Shown here: positions 18,063-26,974 of the stretch, piece by piece | Numbering within the stretch: the first letter of the stretch is position 1 | Layout of the letters: each line of letters opens with the position of its first letter | The notes under the pieces: generated by a model | The model's database searches: none | The model's input: the letters and a program-made list of their open reading frames with translations, nothing else | What the model was told of the DNA's origin: nothing | DNA from: Planococcus sp. CPCC 101016 | Lineage (GTDB): Bacteria; Bacillota; Bacilli; Bacillales_A; Planococcaceae | Direction: 5' to 3' | Length of the DNA: 64,000 nucleotides | NCBI RefSeq assembly: GCF_007859295.1 | Contig: NZ_VOHB01000003.1 | Span: forward strand, 404,421-468,420 | Position numbers and translations under genes: made by a program

Positions 18063-18664
18063 CAGCCCAGGTATCCGGCTTTTTTCAAATAATCGATAAT
18101 TACTTGAACCGATTCTTCCAAAGTCTGCTTATCCGTTTCAATAACGATTTCGGGATCTACTGGCTCTTCGTAAGGTGCGTCAATGCCTGTAAATCCTTTG
18201 ATTTCCCCAGCTCTGGCTTTTTTATAAAGTCCTTTTGGATCCCGTATTTCGCAAGTATCCACGCTGCACTTGACATAAATTTCGATAAATTCGTCATCTT
18301 CAAGCAAAGAGCGGACTTGATCGCGGTCTTCCTGATACGGTGAAATGAAGGCGGACAGGGTCAATACCCCTGCATCGCTCATCAGCTTTCCGACCTCGCC
18401 GATTCGGCGGATGTTTTCAGTACGGTCTTCCGGACTGAATCCTAAGTTTTTATTTAATCCATGGCGAACGTTGTCGCCGTCCAGCAGATAGGTGCGGATT
18501 CCGAGTGCATGAATTTCTTTTTCAAGCGCGACAGATACCGTCGACTTTCCTGAACCGGATAATCCTGTAAACCACAGCACCCCGCTTTTGTGATTATTCA
18601 ATTTCTGCCTGTCTGCTTTTGTAACACCTGATTCATGCCATACGATATTGGTTGATTTGCTCAT
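18062..18664 (-). CDS. cysC: Adenylylsulfate kinase
   Basis: 200 aa. The Walker A loop GLSGSGKST is near residue 33, followed by [17 protein letters not shown], the APS-binding arginines in [11 protein letters not shown], and the family lid segment [19 protein letters not shown]. It phosphorylates APS to PAPS. It lies between the SLC13 permease and cysQ in the sat operon, with 11 bp and -1 bp spacing. Start ATG 18664 follows GGAGGA. Confidence 0.96.
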   Translation of the reverse strand: MSKSTNIVWHESGVTKADRQKLNNHKSGVLWFTGLSGSGKSTVSVALEKEIHALGIRTYLLDGDNVRHGLNKNLGFSPEDRTENIRRIGEVGKLMSDAGVLTLSAFISPYQEDRDQVRSLLEDDEFIEIYVKCSVDTCEIRDPKGLYKKARAGEIKGFTGIDAPYEEPVDPEIVIETDKQTLEESVQVIIDYLKKAGYLG

Positions 18665-18675
18665 TTTTTCTCCTC

Positions 18676-20454
18676 CTAAAACCAGTAATAATAAACGATA
18701 CCGATGGTTACTGACATAACCAGGATGCTAAGCGGCGTTCCCACTTTAATGTAATCCGTGAATTTGTAGCCGCCCGGACCGTAAACAATAAGGTTGGTCT
18801 GATAGCCGATAGGTGTAATGAAACTGGCGGATGCGGAAATGGCGATGATGACCGCAAAGCCCATCGGGTCAAGCTGCAGGTTACTGGCCATTTCAATGCC
18901 AATGGGAATCATCAGAACCGCCGCCGCACTGTTGGTGATTAATTCAGTGAAAATGCTGGTCAGCAAATACACTAAAATCAGAATCGCCAGCAGACCGAAC
19001 GGCTGTCCAACAGCTAACAGTCCATCCGCAGCCCACTGTGCCAGACCGGTTTTGGTCATGGCCGCTCCTACACCAAAAGCACTGGCAATAAGCAATAGTA
19101 CATTGAATTGTACATCGTTTTTTGCATCTTCCATTGAAATCGATTTAGTTACCAACAAGATCAGCACCGCTAATGCCATGGCTTTGAACATGCTCAACCA
19201 TCCGACAACGACCAGTGCGATAGCACCTAGCAGCACCAGTAATGAAAACCAGCCAACGAATCGGCTTTCCTGCAGTGTTTTGGGTGTCTTCATGGAAGAG
19301 ACTACATAAAAATCATTGGATTGCTGGTACTTTTCCACAAAACCCGTTCCGGCGAGCAGCAGCAAGGTGTCTCCCGGACGCAAAATAATATCGCCGACTT
19401 TGCTTTTGATGCGTTCGTTATTGCGATGAACAGCCATGACACCCGCATCGTAACGCGAACGGAATTGAGATTGCTTGATGGTTTTGGACAATAACGATGA
19501 TTCATGGGAAACAACGGCTTCGGCAAGCTGCGTGTTGCCATTTTTCAAATCTGCCAATTGCAGATCGGTTCCCGTCTTCAAAGTCAGCCCTTTTCTCTTT
19601 TGCAGATCCGCAATAGTGGAAATGAGACCTGTAAAAATCAAGCGGTCTCCAGACTGGATGACCGTTTTGGAGCTGACTGATGAAATCCGTGTCTGATCCC
19701 GGATAATTTCAATCAGGTACAAGCCTTTCAAATCACGCAGCTTGGCCTCTTCAACAGTTTGGTTTGCATGTGGAAATGTTTTATCCACCATCATTTCAGC
19801 GATGTAATTCCGGGAGTCTTCTGTCACTTGTTTGCTGAATCCTTTGTTCTCGGGCAATAGCATATTGCCAATCGTGAATAAATAAATCAGACCAACAATG
19901 GTGATCGGAATTCCAACAATTGCTAATTGGAACAGGGAAAACCCAGGCAGCCCATAATCAATCAGCATGCCATGTACCACTAGATTAGTGGAGGTTCCCA
20001 TCAAGGTGATGGTCCCCCCTAAAATCGTTACATACGATAAAGGAATCAACACTTTAGAAGGCGCAATATTCCGCTCTTCACACCATTTCTTCAACAACGG
20101 CGTCAATGTTACAACAATCGGCGTGTTATTCAAGAAAGCCGAAATCAGCGGAAGCGGAAGGAAAATACGGAATAGGGAGCCTTTCAGGCTCTTGCCCTTG
20201 TTCAGCCAGCCAATCATCATCTGGTCGATCAAGCCATGTTTTTGCACGGTGCCAACAACGATGAACAATAATGCAATGGTCAGCATTCCTGGATTGGAAA
20301 AGCCGCGCAATGCTTCTTCTGTCGTTAAAATCCCTGACAGCAACAAAACCACCAATGCTGAGAATACAATCATATCTGGACGGGCAACTTCAAACAGCAA
20401 GGCACTGACCATAGCAACGATGACAATTAGCACAAAAATCATTTCGACTGACAT
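18676..20454 (-). CDS. SLC13/ArsB-type permease with two TrkA-C domains, probable sulfate importer
   Basis: About 592 aa. An N-terminal set of helices (residues 1-195) containing [11 protein letters not shown] and [10 protein letters not shown] is followed by two soluble RCK/TrkA-C domains (about 215-385) and a second helical half with [16 protein letters not shown] and [11 protein letters not shown]. The two repeated Asn-Thr/Ser hairpins are the SLC13/DASS substrate and sodium sites. It lies between sat and cysC in an S-box operon, which points to sulfate (as for algal SLT/SAC1-type carriers), replacing the CysP or ABC importer used elsewhere. Substrate is inferred from context. ATG 20454 follows AAGGA; a TTG six bases upstream is the alternative. 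Confidence 0.88.
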   Translation of the reverse strand: MSVEMIFVLIVIVAMVSALLFEVARPDMIVFSALVVLLLSGILTTEEALRGFSNPGMLTIALLFIVVGTVQKHGLIDQMMIGWLNKGKSLKGSLFRIFLPLPLISAFLNNTPIVVTLTPLLKKWCEERNIAPSKVLIPLSYVTILGGTITLMGTSTNLVVHGMLIDYGLPGFSLFQLAIVGIPITIVGLIYLFTIGNMLLPENKGFSKQVTEDSRNYIAEMMVDKTFPHANQTVEEAKLRDLKGLYLIEIIRDQTRISSVSSKTVIQSGDRLIFTGLISTIADLQKRKGLTLKTGTDLQLADLKNGNTQLAEAVVSHESSLLSKTIKQSQFRSRYDAGVMAVHRNNERIKSKVGDIILRPGDTLLLLAGTGFVEKYQQSNDFYVVSSMKTPKTLQESRFVGWFSLLVLLGAIALVVVGWLSMFKAMALAVLILLVTKSISMEDAKNDVQFNVLLLIASAFGVGAAMTKTGLAQWAADGLLAVGQPFGLLAILILVYLLTSIFTELITNSAAAVLMIPIGIEMASNLQLDPMGFAVIIAISASASFITPIGYQTNLIVYGPGGYKFTDYIKVGTPLSILVMSVTIGIVYYYWF

Positions 20455-20472
20455 GGGCAACCATCCTTCAAC

Positions 20473-21636
20473 TTAGTTACTTACTACGGTCTCCCGCAAG
20501 CCTTTGATAAGGACATCCGCCACTTCCGGACGGGAGAATTGTTTCGGGGGCTTTTCCCCGTTGCGAAGCAATTCGCGCACTTTCGTACCGCTCAAATGAA
20601 CATGATTTTCTGCCGTATGCGGGCAAGTTTTCGCTGTCGCCATGTTTTCGCATGCATTGCAGTAGAATGAATGCTCGAATTTGAAAATCTGGATACCCAG
20701 TTCGTCTTCGAACTGGCTGATGAATTCCTGCGCTTCGTAGGTGCCGTAATAATCGCCGACACCGGCATGGTCGCGGCCGACAATGAAATGCGTGCAGCCA
20801 TAGTTCTTGCGGACAATGGCGTGAAGAACAGCTTCTTTCGGTCCTGCGTAGCGCATTGCTGCAGGATAGATGGCCAGACGTGCTCGGTCTGCAGGGTAAT
20901 AATGCTTTAAGATGACCTGATAGCTTTCCATCCGGACAGCTGCTGAAATGTCATCAGATTTCGTTTCGCCCACTAGTGGATTCAGCAATAGCCCATCAAC
21001 CACTTCCAATGCCGCTTTTTGAATATATTCATGTGCGCGGTGTACAGGGTTACGTGTTTGGAATCCAACAATCGTTTTCCAGCCAAGTTCCTGGAACAGC
21101 TGGCGCGTTTCAAGTGGGTCCAGATGGAATTCCTCGAACTCGCTGTGGTCTGGACGATTCAATAAAGTAATCGGCCCTGCGAGGTAAATATCTCCGCGCT
21201 CGTATAATTTCTTCACACCTGCGTGTGCTTCTTCTGTCGTTCCGTATATTTTTTCCGCTTCCAGTTGTTTGTCGTAAGCATATTTTTCTTTCAATTCGAG
21301 CGTGCCGTAGATGACGTTATCTTCGCCTTTTAATGCAATTTCATCTCCTACTTGATAGCTGTCCGCTTCTTCTGCAGTGACCGACAGCGTAATCGGTACG
21401 CTCCAAACCGTTCCGTTGCTAAGGCGTGATGTATGTACTACACTCTCATAATCTTTTTGTCCAAGGAATCCAGTCAACGGGCTAAAGCCGCCAATGCCGA
21501 TCAGCTCCAAATCCGAGATCGCCCAATCTGAAATGAACAAAGAGGAAAGTGTTTCTGCATTTTTCAATGCCTTTTCTCTTTCCGTACCTGTCACTTGTCT
21601 GTTTACCAAATCTCCACCGTGTGCTTTACTCGTCAT
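20473..21636 (-). CDS. sat: Sulfate adenylyltransferase
   Basis: 387 aa from ATG 21636, seven bases after GGAGG. A longer reading frame to 21762 runs through the riboswitch terminator and is not coding. The ATP-sulfurylase signatures are [14 protein letters not shown] (about residue 195), GRDHAGVG and the C-terminal [29 protein letters not shown] cysteine cluster fits the zinc-ribbon seen in bacterial and archaeal monomer-type ATP sulfurylases. It makes APS from sulfate and ATP. It is first in the operon sat-permease-cysC-cysQ. Confidence 0.96.
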   Translation of the reverse strand: MTSKAHGGDLVNRQVTGTEREKALKNAETLSSLFISDWAISDLELIGIGGFSPLTGFLGQKDYESVVHTSRLSNGTVWSVPITLSVTAEEADSYQVGDEIALKGEDNVIYGTLELKEKYAYDKQLEAEKIYGTTEEAHAGVKKLYERGDIYLAGPITLLNRPDHSEFEEFHLDPLETRQLFQELGWKTIVGFQTRNPVHRAHEYIQKAALEVVDGLLLNPLVGETKSDDISAAVRMESYQVILKHYYPADRARLAIYPAAMRYAGPKEAVLHAIVRKNYGCTHFIVGRDHAGVGDYYGTYEAQEFISQFEDELGIQIFKFEHSFYCNACENMATAKTCPHTAENHVHLSGTKVRELLRNGEKPPKQFSRPEVADVLIKGLRETVVSN

Positions 21637-21726
21637 TTCATTACCTCCAGTTTTAGTTTTGAATCGTACTGTGTTTCCATAAACGTATTGAAACCAAACT
21701 TCCAAGGCGTTCAGACAAAAAGAAAA

Positions 21727-21752
21727 GGACCTCTTCGACAAGAAGAAGGTCC
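21727..21752 (-). terminator. Terminator of the sat S-box
   Basis: GGACCTCTTC (21727-21736) pairs with GAAGAAGGTCC (21742-21752) with one bulge; the minus strand then reads CCUUUUCUUUUUG. Confidence 0.85.
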
Positions 21753-21769
21753 GTAAAAACAAAACAATC

Positions 21770-21876
21770 TTCTTATCTTCTAGGCTGTTGAAAGCCTATT
21801 GGAGTTAGCACCGTTTCCATATAGGAGGGTTGCTGAGACATCAAAGGGCCAATCCCTCCGTCTCTCTTGATAAGAA
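21770..21876 (-). ncRNA. S-box (SAM-I) riboswitch upstream of sat
   Basis: CTTATC (21869-21874, minus) pairs with GATAAG (21772-21777). The core segments AAGAGAGA, GGAGGGATTGGCCC, TCAGCAACC and GGTGCTAACTCC are present in order. The terminator at 21727-21752 follows. Confidence 0.94.
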
Positions 21877-21924
21877 CGCGTATTCAGTTTTGATGTGAAT
21901 TAATTGAAATGTTTGATTTCATGA

Positions 21925-21953
21925 AGTATATAATAGACTATTCCGAGTGTCAA
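21925..21953 (-). promoter_or_regulatory. Sigma-A promoter of the sat S-box transcript
   Basis: TTGACA (21948-21953, minus), 17 bases, TATACT (21925-21930): a near-consensus promoter about 50 bases before the aptamer. Upstream, 21960-22223 holds no clear gene except a 23-codon frame (22048-22119). Confidence 0.82.
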
Positions 21954-22223
21954 ACTATGTTTTAATTTTTTTGAGTTTTTTTTGTGAAAAAGCTGGTCTG
22001 CCAAAGGGTGAGCGAAAAATATTTTTTTGTGTAGCATGGAGGTTTATATGCCGCATTGCTTATCTTTGGACGCGCCGGCGCTGAGAGAATCGGTGCCTTT
22101 CGCTTTTGACCAAGAATGAGTTGTCATGCCGAAGTTTCTCAAAAGATTCGCAGCTGCATATTTCTGTTCAACGCAGAAAGGAATTAATTTGTTAGTATTA
22201 AGAAAGTTAAGGAGGCGGAAAAG

Positions 22224-22865
22224 ATGACGGTGATTCCCATCATGATTGATTTGGAAGGAAAAAATGTGGTGGTGGTTGGCGGCGGACGCATCGCTAAACG
22301 AAAGCTGGATGGTTTGTTGGCCAGCGGTGCAGTGCTGACGGTCATCAGTCCGGAGGTAACTCCAGAAATAAACCGTTGGTCGGCAGAAAACAAACTTTCT
22401 TGGAAACCCAAAAACTTCGAGCAGAGAGATGCCGAATCAGCCTTCATGCTGATTATTGCTACCGACGATCCGACTGTTAATGCGACTGTGCGAAAAGCCG
22501 CTCCTCCCAATTGTCTGGTGAATGCTTCTGCTGAAGCTGAAACCGGCAACGTCCATTTTCCTGCCCATTTCAAGAGAGGCAAATTGAGTATCGCGGTTTC
22601 CACAAATGGGGCCAGCCCCATGCTTGCGAAAAAAATTAAACAGGAGCTTCAATCCCAATTTGACGAAAGCTACGAACAATACTTGGAATTTCTTTTTGAA
22701 GCCAGGCAGCTTATCAAGCAAACTCGCCTTTCTAAAAACAAAAAAGAAGAATACTTGCGCGGATTTTTAGATCCTTCGCTTTTACAAGCCAAAGCCCAAA
22801 AAGAAAAACTCCGCGAATTGCAGTTGCTCGTAAATAAGAACAGCGAATCCCAGCAGGATTATTGA
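22224..22865 (+). CDS. sirC: Precorrin-2 dehydrogenase (siroheme synthase N-terminal type)
   Basis: 213 aa. The Rossmann start NVVVVGGGRIAKRKLDGLL binds NAD, and FIIATDD-like (MLIIATDDPTVN), LVNASAEAETGNVHFPA and LSIAVSTNGASPMLAKKI complete the CysG/Met8p N-domain signature. It oxidises precorrin-2 to sirohydrochlorin, the step between sumT and sirB. In B. subtilis the equivalent ylnF is in the cysH operon; here it is alone on the opposite strand, divergent from sat, without an S-box. AAGGAGG precedes ATG 22224. Confidence 0.93.
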   Translation: MTVIPIMIDLEGKNVVVVGGGRIAKRKLDGLLASGAVLTVISPEVTPEINRWSAENKLSWKPKNFEQRDAESAFMLIIATDDPTVNATVRKAAPPNCLVNASAEAETGNVHFPAHFKRGKLSIAVSTNGASPMLAKKIKQELQSQFDESYEQYLEFLFEARQLIKQTRLSKNKKEEYLRGFLDPSLLQAKAQKEKLRELQLLVNKNSESQQDY

Positions 22866-22925
22866 GTTAAAAAAGTAAATTCTATAGTTCAACTTATATA
22901 GAAATTCCGAATATAGGTTTCCTCG

Positions 22926-23996
22926 TTATTCATTGCTCAGACCATATACATCTGTTCTTGTATGGAAGCCATCCGCAATGACGGTGTTCCTCATATTTTC
23001 AGCTGTTACCGGTATCGGCGCCAATAGGATGGATGGCACGTCAATCTTGCCGTTGTTGACATATTGAACGGTAGTGACAGTTTCTCCTTTAGCCATTCTG
23101 ACAGCCAAAGCAGCTGCTTGCTCGGCTAAGGTCTGAATTGGTTTATAAACCGTCATCGTCTGGGTTCCTCCGACAATCCGCTGTGCGGCAGCAAGTTCGG
23201 CATCCTGCCCCGCCACTGGAACTTTGCCCGCTAAGCCTTGCGCTTCCAATGCCTGAATAACGCCTCCAGCAGTCGCATCATTTGCGGCAATGACCGCATC
23301 GATTTGGTTGTTATTCGCTGCAAGCGCTTCTGTCATATTGAGAAATGCCTTTTCCGGCGACCAATCCTCTGTCCATTGGTCGTAGACAACTTTAATGTCT
23401 CCCCGGTCGATCGCTGGCTGGAGTACATTGAATACACCTTTTTTGATCAGGTGAACATTATTATCGGTCGTGGCTCCTCCAATGTAGACGTAATTCCCTT
23501 TTGGCACTAACTCTAAAATCGCCGCTGCCTGCATTTCTCCTACCTGCTCGTTATCAAAGGACACATATAAATCAATGTTTGCATTTTTCACAAGCCGATC
23601 ATAGGCAATAACCTTTATACCGGCACGATGCGCTTTATGGACAATAGCCGCTGTGGCCTCCGCATTATGCGGCACGATAACCAAAAGATCGATGTCTTGT
23701 TGAATCAGCGTTTCAGCCTGCGTAAGCTGCAATGCGTCATCGCCGTTAGCTGCTACAATTTCTACTTCTGCACCTAAATCCTCTACCGCTTTCTTGAATA
23801 AGGCCTGGTCTTTCAACCATCGTTCTTCCTTCAGCGTATCCATCGAAAAGCCGATTTTGATCGTTCCATCATTGTCAGTGACTGGTGTTTTTTCAGGCAC
23901 GGCTTTGCCGATCGGCTCTTCAGCTCCGCAGGCCCCAAGAACCAGGCTGATGAATAAAATTAATATCAGGTGAATTTTTTTATTCATCACGCTCAT
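22926..23996 (-). CDS. xylF: XylF-like sugar-binding lipoprotein
   Basis: 356 aa. A signal peptide ends in LVLGACG, a lipobox, so the mature protein is a lipoprotein. The type I periplasmic-binding fold has IKIGFSMDTLKEERWLKD, VIVPHNAEA, VIAYDRLV, YVSFDNEQVGEMQA, YIGGATTDNN, VIAANDATAGG and VAGQDAELAA, closely following D-xylose-binding XylF/ChvE proteins. It overlaps the upstream response regulator gene by 17 bp and is the last gene of the sensory cluster, apart from the transporter genes. Whether it feeds MmsA-MmsB or helps sensing is open. ATG 23987 is an alternative start. Confidence 0.88.
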   Translation of the reverse strand: MSVMNKKIHLILILFISLVLGACGAEEPIGKAVPEKTPVTDNDGTIKIGFSMDTLKEERWLKDQALFKKAVEDLGAEVEIVAANGDDALQLTQAETLIQQDIDLLVIVPHNAEATAAIVHKAHRAGIKVIAYDRLVKNANIDLYVSFDNEQVGEMQAAAILELVPKGNYVYIGGATTDNNVHLIKKGVFNVLQPAIDRGDIKVVYDQWTEDWSPEKAFLNMTEALAANNNQIDAVIAANDATAGGVIQALEAQGLAGKVPVAGQDAELAAAQRIVGGTQTMTVYKPIQTLAEQAAALAVRMAKGETVTTVQYVNNGKIDVPSILLAPIPVTAENMRNTVIADGFHTRTDVYGLSNE

Positions 23997-25533
23997 CTTT
24001 CCTTTCCGTCAGGAGTGTCCGGCGGTATTCCTTCGGAGAGACCTCATTCATCTTCTTGAAAACCTTACTGAAATAATTTGGCTCGTGATAACCGATTTCG
24101 AAAGAAATTTCCTTTAAGCTTTTCTGCGGATCTCCCAATAGCTTTTTCGCTTTATCGATTCGGCAGGACGTCAGAAAATCAATGTAGTTGATGCCCAACT
24201 TCTCTTTGAACATTTTACTCAGATAGATGGGACTCAATTCGACTTTTCGTGCCAATGCATCCAACGAAATATCTTTATGGGAATGGTCCATGATGTATTG
24301 CTTGATCTGGTGGATTTTATCTACTTCTAAGCGATCGTAATGCTTCAGGTAAACCTTTTTCAGCCTATCAACAACTTGAAGTGTTTCCACGAGCAACTGC
24401 CGATGGTCTTTGGCCTGAATTGTGTAATAGGGAATTGTTGCATCAATACCCATTTCTCCCATGACCCGCGCTGTGATCCATAAAAATTCGAGTGTCCGCT
24501 GCTGGGTCCAAAGAATTTGGGCTCCGTCCTGCTCAAATCGGCGAATCAGGTCCGTCACCAAACGGTCAATCAAATCCCACTCCCCTAAACGAATAAAATC
24601 AAATAGCTTTTTCTCCTGTTGCTTAACGAAAGCTGCATCACCCGCTTTTTCAAGAGAGGGAACATCGGAAGAAAAGCGGTATCTCGACGGCAGCGATAAG
24701 TCCATTGTCGCAATCAGAGATTTTTGATAGGAATTCCGAATATCCTCCAGTGATTCACAAACTGGCCCAACACCGACAAACCAGCCTTCCCGGCGGCTGT
24801 CCGAAATAGATAGAATCGCTTTTACTAATGAAATTGCCTGAGATCGATATGATTTTTCTTTATTCCGAAAAACAATGATAGGCAATTGGCGGCCATACAA
24901 CGCTCCTATCCAGGCATTTTCAGTCAAGCGGATTTTCCCTTTGATTTGCGGGTACAATTTCTCTAAGCCTTCCGGCACCAGAACCGTCATAACGAATTTT
25001 TCAGCAGTCGCAGGAATTTCCAGCAGATCGACCAACAATTCGATATGGACATCATGGACATGGTCAAACAACAATTGGGTGACGATGTCTGTTTCCACAA
25101 TGGCCAGAGCTTTTTGAAAATCTTCTTGCTGCTGGTGCTGAACAGCTGAAGCCTGTTCTTTTAGAGCTCGCTGTTCCAGCAACTTGCCGACTGTTGCCAC
25201 GATTTCTCCGGCTTTACTTGGTTTCAGTAAATAGTCTTTGACACCTAATTTAATCGCTTGACGAGCATAATCAAAAGTATCGAAAGCCGTGACCATAACA
25301 AATTGAATATCTCGGTTTTTTTGCTGAATTTTTTCTATGGCTTCCAACCCAGTCATCCCAGGCATCATAATATCCATAAATATCCATTCCGGTTTCCAGG
25401 ATTCTGCTAATTCAACCGCTATTTTGCCGTTTTTTGCCTGCTTAATATCGAAATCGTTATAAGCACGCTGCAAAATGGCCTGCATGCCGTCCCGTTCAAT
25501 CGGCTCGTCATCTACTATCAACAGCTTGATCAT
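23980..25533 (-). CDS. YesN-like response regulator (REC + AraC-type HTH)
   Basis: 517 aa. Residues 1-120 form the receiver domain: acidic DDEP near residue 8, phosphoacceptor Asp in FMDIMMPGMTG near 54, and KDYLLKPSK. A long middle region (about 130-400) is typical of YesN/LytR-AraC regulators. The C-terminus (about 410-510) has two AraC helix-turn-helix motifs (ISLDALARKVELSPIYLSKMF and FEIGYHEPNYFSKVFKK, given in part), ending SPKEYRR. It overlaps the kinase gene by 26 bp, so both are coupled. The likely target is the chvE-mmsA-mmsB promoter at about 32.0 kb. Confidence 0.93.
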   Translation of the reverse strand: MIKLLIVDDEPIERDGMQAILQRAYNDFDIKQAKNGKIAVELAESWKPEWIFMDIMMPGMTGLEAIEKIQQKNRDIQFVMVTAFDTFDYARQAIKLGVKDYLLKPSKAGEIVATVGKLLEQRALKEQASAVQHQQQEDFQKALAIVETDIVTQLLFDHVHDVHIELLVDLLEIPATAEKFVMTVLVPEGLEKLYPQIKGKIRLTENAWIGALYGRQLPIIVFRNKEKSYRSQAISLVKAILSISDSRREGWFVGVGPVCESLEDIRNSYQKSLIATMDLSLPSRYRFSSDVPSLEKAGDAAFVKQQEKKLFDFIRLGEWDLIDRLVTDLIRRFEQDGAQILWTQQRTLEFLWITARVMGEMGIDATIPYYTIQAKDHRQLLVETLQVVDRLKKVYLKHYDRLEVDKIHQIKQYIMDHSHKDISLDALARKVELSPIYLSKMFKEKLGINYIDFLTSCRIDKAKKLLGDPQKSLKEISFEIGYHEPNYFSKVFKKMNEVSPKEYRRTLLTERKDERDE

Positions 25534-26974
25534 GGTTAGCCGCCCCCTTGACTTTCGGTAATTTCAAGATAACTTTAGTTCCTTGCCCTATTTCACTTTC
25601 AACGTTCACCAAATCTTCCTTGCCGTAAAATAGCTGCAGTCTTTTGACAACATTGGCGAAGCCGATGCCGGTCGAATGGCCTTCTGCCGGTACAATAGAA
25701 CCTTCGAGCAGTTGCTGGCGTTTTTCCAGACTCATGCCTTTGCCGTTGTCTTCAATCTCAATCCACACTTCTTCTTCTCGGTCTTTGATGCGGAACCAGA
25801 TATGGCCGCCATCTTCTTCTGGCTCTATTGCATGAATTACCGCGTTTTCAATTAGGGGCTGCAGCGTAAGACCTGGAATCTTTAAATTCAAACAGTTCGA
25901 ATCCAGCTCCGTAAAGAACTGCAGGCGGTCACTGAATCGAGCTTTCTGAATTTCCATATACTGACGGAGGACAAACTCCTCTTCTGCCAGTGTCACAGCA
26001 CGGTCCATGCGTTTCAAGTTATAGCGCAGCAAGCTGGCAACACTGACCAACAAGTCACTGGTTTCTTCAGCACCGTCCAAGTAGGCCTTTTTGGATAAGG
26101 TATTCAATGTATTGAACAGAAAATGAGGATTAATTTGACTTTGCAAGTTGCGCAGCTGACTTTGCTGAAGCAGCAATTTGCTGTCCTGCAACTCCCGTTC
26201 TAATTGTGCTTTCTGTTGAATCTCCAAAATCATGGCATTGATATTCCGTCGCATATGATTGAATGTTTTGGCCAAAAATGAAATTTCATCATTGGAATCC
26301 ACATAAATCGTTTGATCAAAACGGCCATTCGCCAGTTCATTTGCCGCTTTCGTCAATTGATGAATCGGCTTGGTGATGCTGAGTGAAAAGAGATACGTAA
26401 ACAGCAATAGCGCCGCTGTGATCAACAGCAGCATCCAAACACCCAGTTTTTTCAATTCAGCCGACTGCTTGATGATTCCCCGGTAGAACCCTTCATAGGT
26501 TTTCAGCTCTGTATCAATAATGGTCAATGTCATTTCTGAAATGTACATGGAAATTCGAGTTGCTTCCGTAAATTCAGTTAAGGAAGCCTCGGTGTCTTCC
26601 TGTTCTTGAAAACTGACAGACCGATCCACCGTTTCCACAAAACTGCTGATGAGGTGAATATAATTGGTCAAAGCGAATTCATTTTCCACGTTGCGCAATT
26701 CATAGACCGTCGATTGAACGCCAAGAAGCCGCTCTCTGCTGGCTTTAAGACGAGATTGTGTTTCGTCTGAAGGCATCAATAAATAATTATTCAAATCCGT
26801 CACCATCTGCTGGCTTTCGCTGGTGATTTCATTCATTTGCAAATAGCGCTGCAGAATATCATTATATTGCGTCTGTACTTTTTGGTTATAGAACGTCAGC
26901 GTCAGCCATATGGCAATCATCATTACCAGTACCACGATTGCCAGCATCCAGATTTTTTTCTGAATCGTATTCAT
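25508..26974 (-). CDS. YesM-like sensor histidine kinase
   Basis: 488 aa. Two transmembrane helices (about residues 10-30 and 172-195) enclose an extracellular helical sensor domain. A HAMP domain (SITKPIHQLTKAANELANG) follows, then a His_kinase domain with QSQINPHFLFNTLNTLS carrying the phospho-histidine, and an HATPase_c domain with ENAVIHA, EDNGKGM and GIGFANV. It shares a 4-bp ATGA overlap with the anchored binding-protein gene upstream. The arrangement is that of kinases that read a sugar-binding protein outside the membrane. Confidence 0.94.
   Translation of the reverse strand: MNTIQKKIWMLAIVVLVMMIAIWLTLTFYNQKVQTQYNDILQRYLQMNEITSESQQMVTDLNNYLLMPSDETQSRLKASRERLLGVQSTVYELRNVENEFALTNYIHLISSFVETVDRSVSFQEQEDTEASLTEFTEATRISMYISEMTLTIIDTELKTYEGFYRGIIKQSAELKKLGVWMLLLITAALLLFTYLFSLSITKPIHQLTKAANELANGRFDQTIYVDSNDEISFLAKTFNHMRRNINAMILEIQQKAQLERELQDSKLLLQQSQLRNLQSQINPHFLFNTLNTLSKKAYLDGAEETSDLLVSVASLLRYNLKRMDRAVTLAEEEFVLRQYMEIQKARFSDRLQFFTELDSNCLNLKIPGLTLQPLIENAVIHAIEPEEDGGHIWFRIKDREEEVWIEIEDNGKGMSLEKRQQLLEGSIVPAEGHSTGIGFANVVKRLQLFYGKEDLVNVESEIGQGTKVILKLPKVKGAANHDQAVDSR

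Noticed and set aside
22184..22621. 145-codon minus-strand frame opposite sirC
   Set aside because: It is the antisense shadow of a clear Rossmann-fold gene and has no initiation site.
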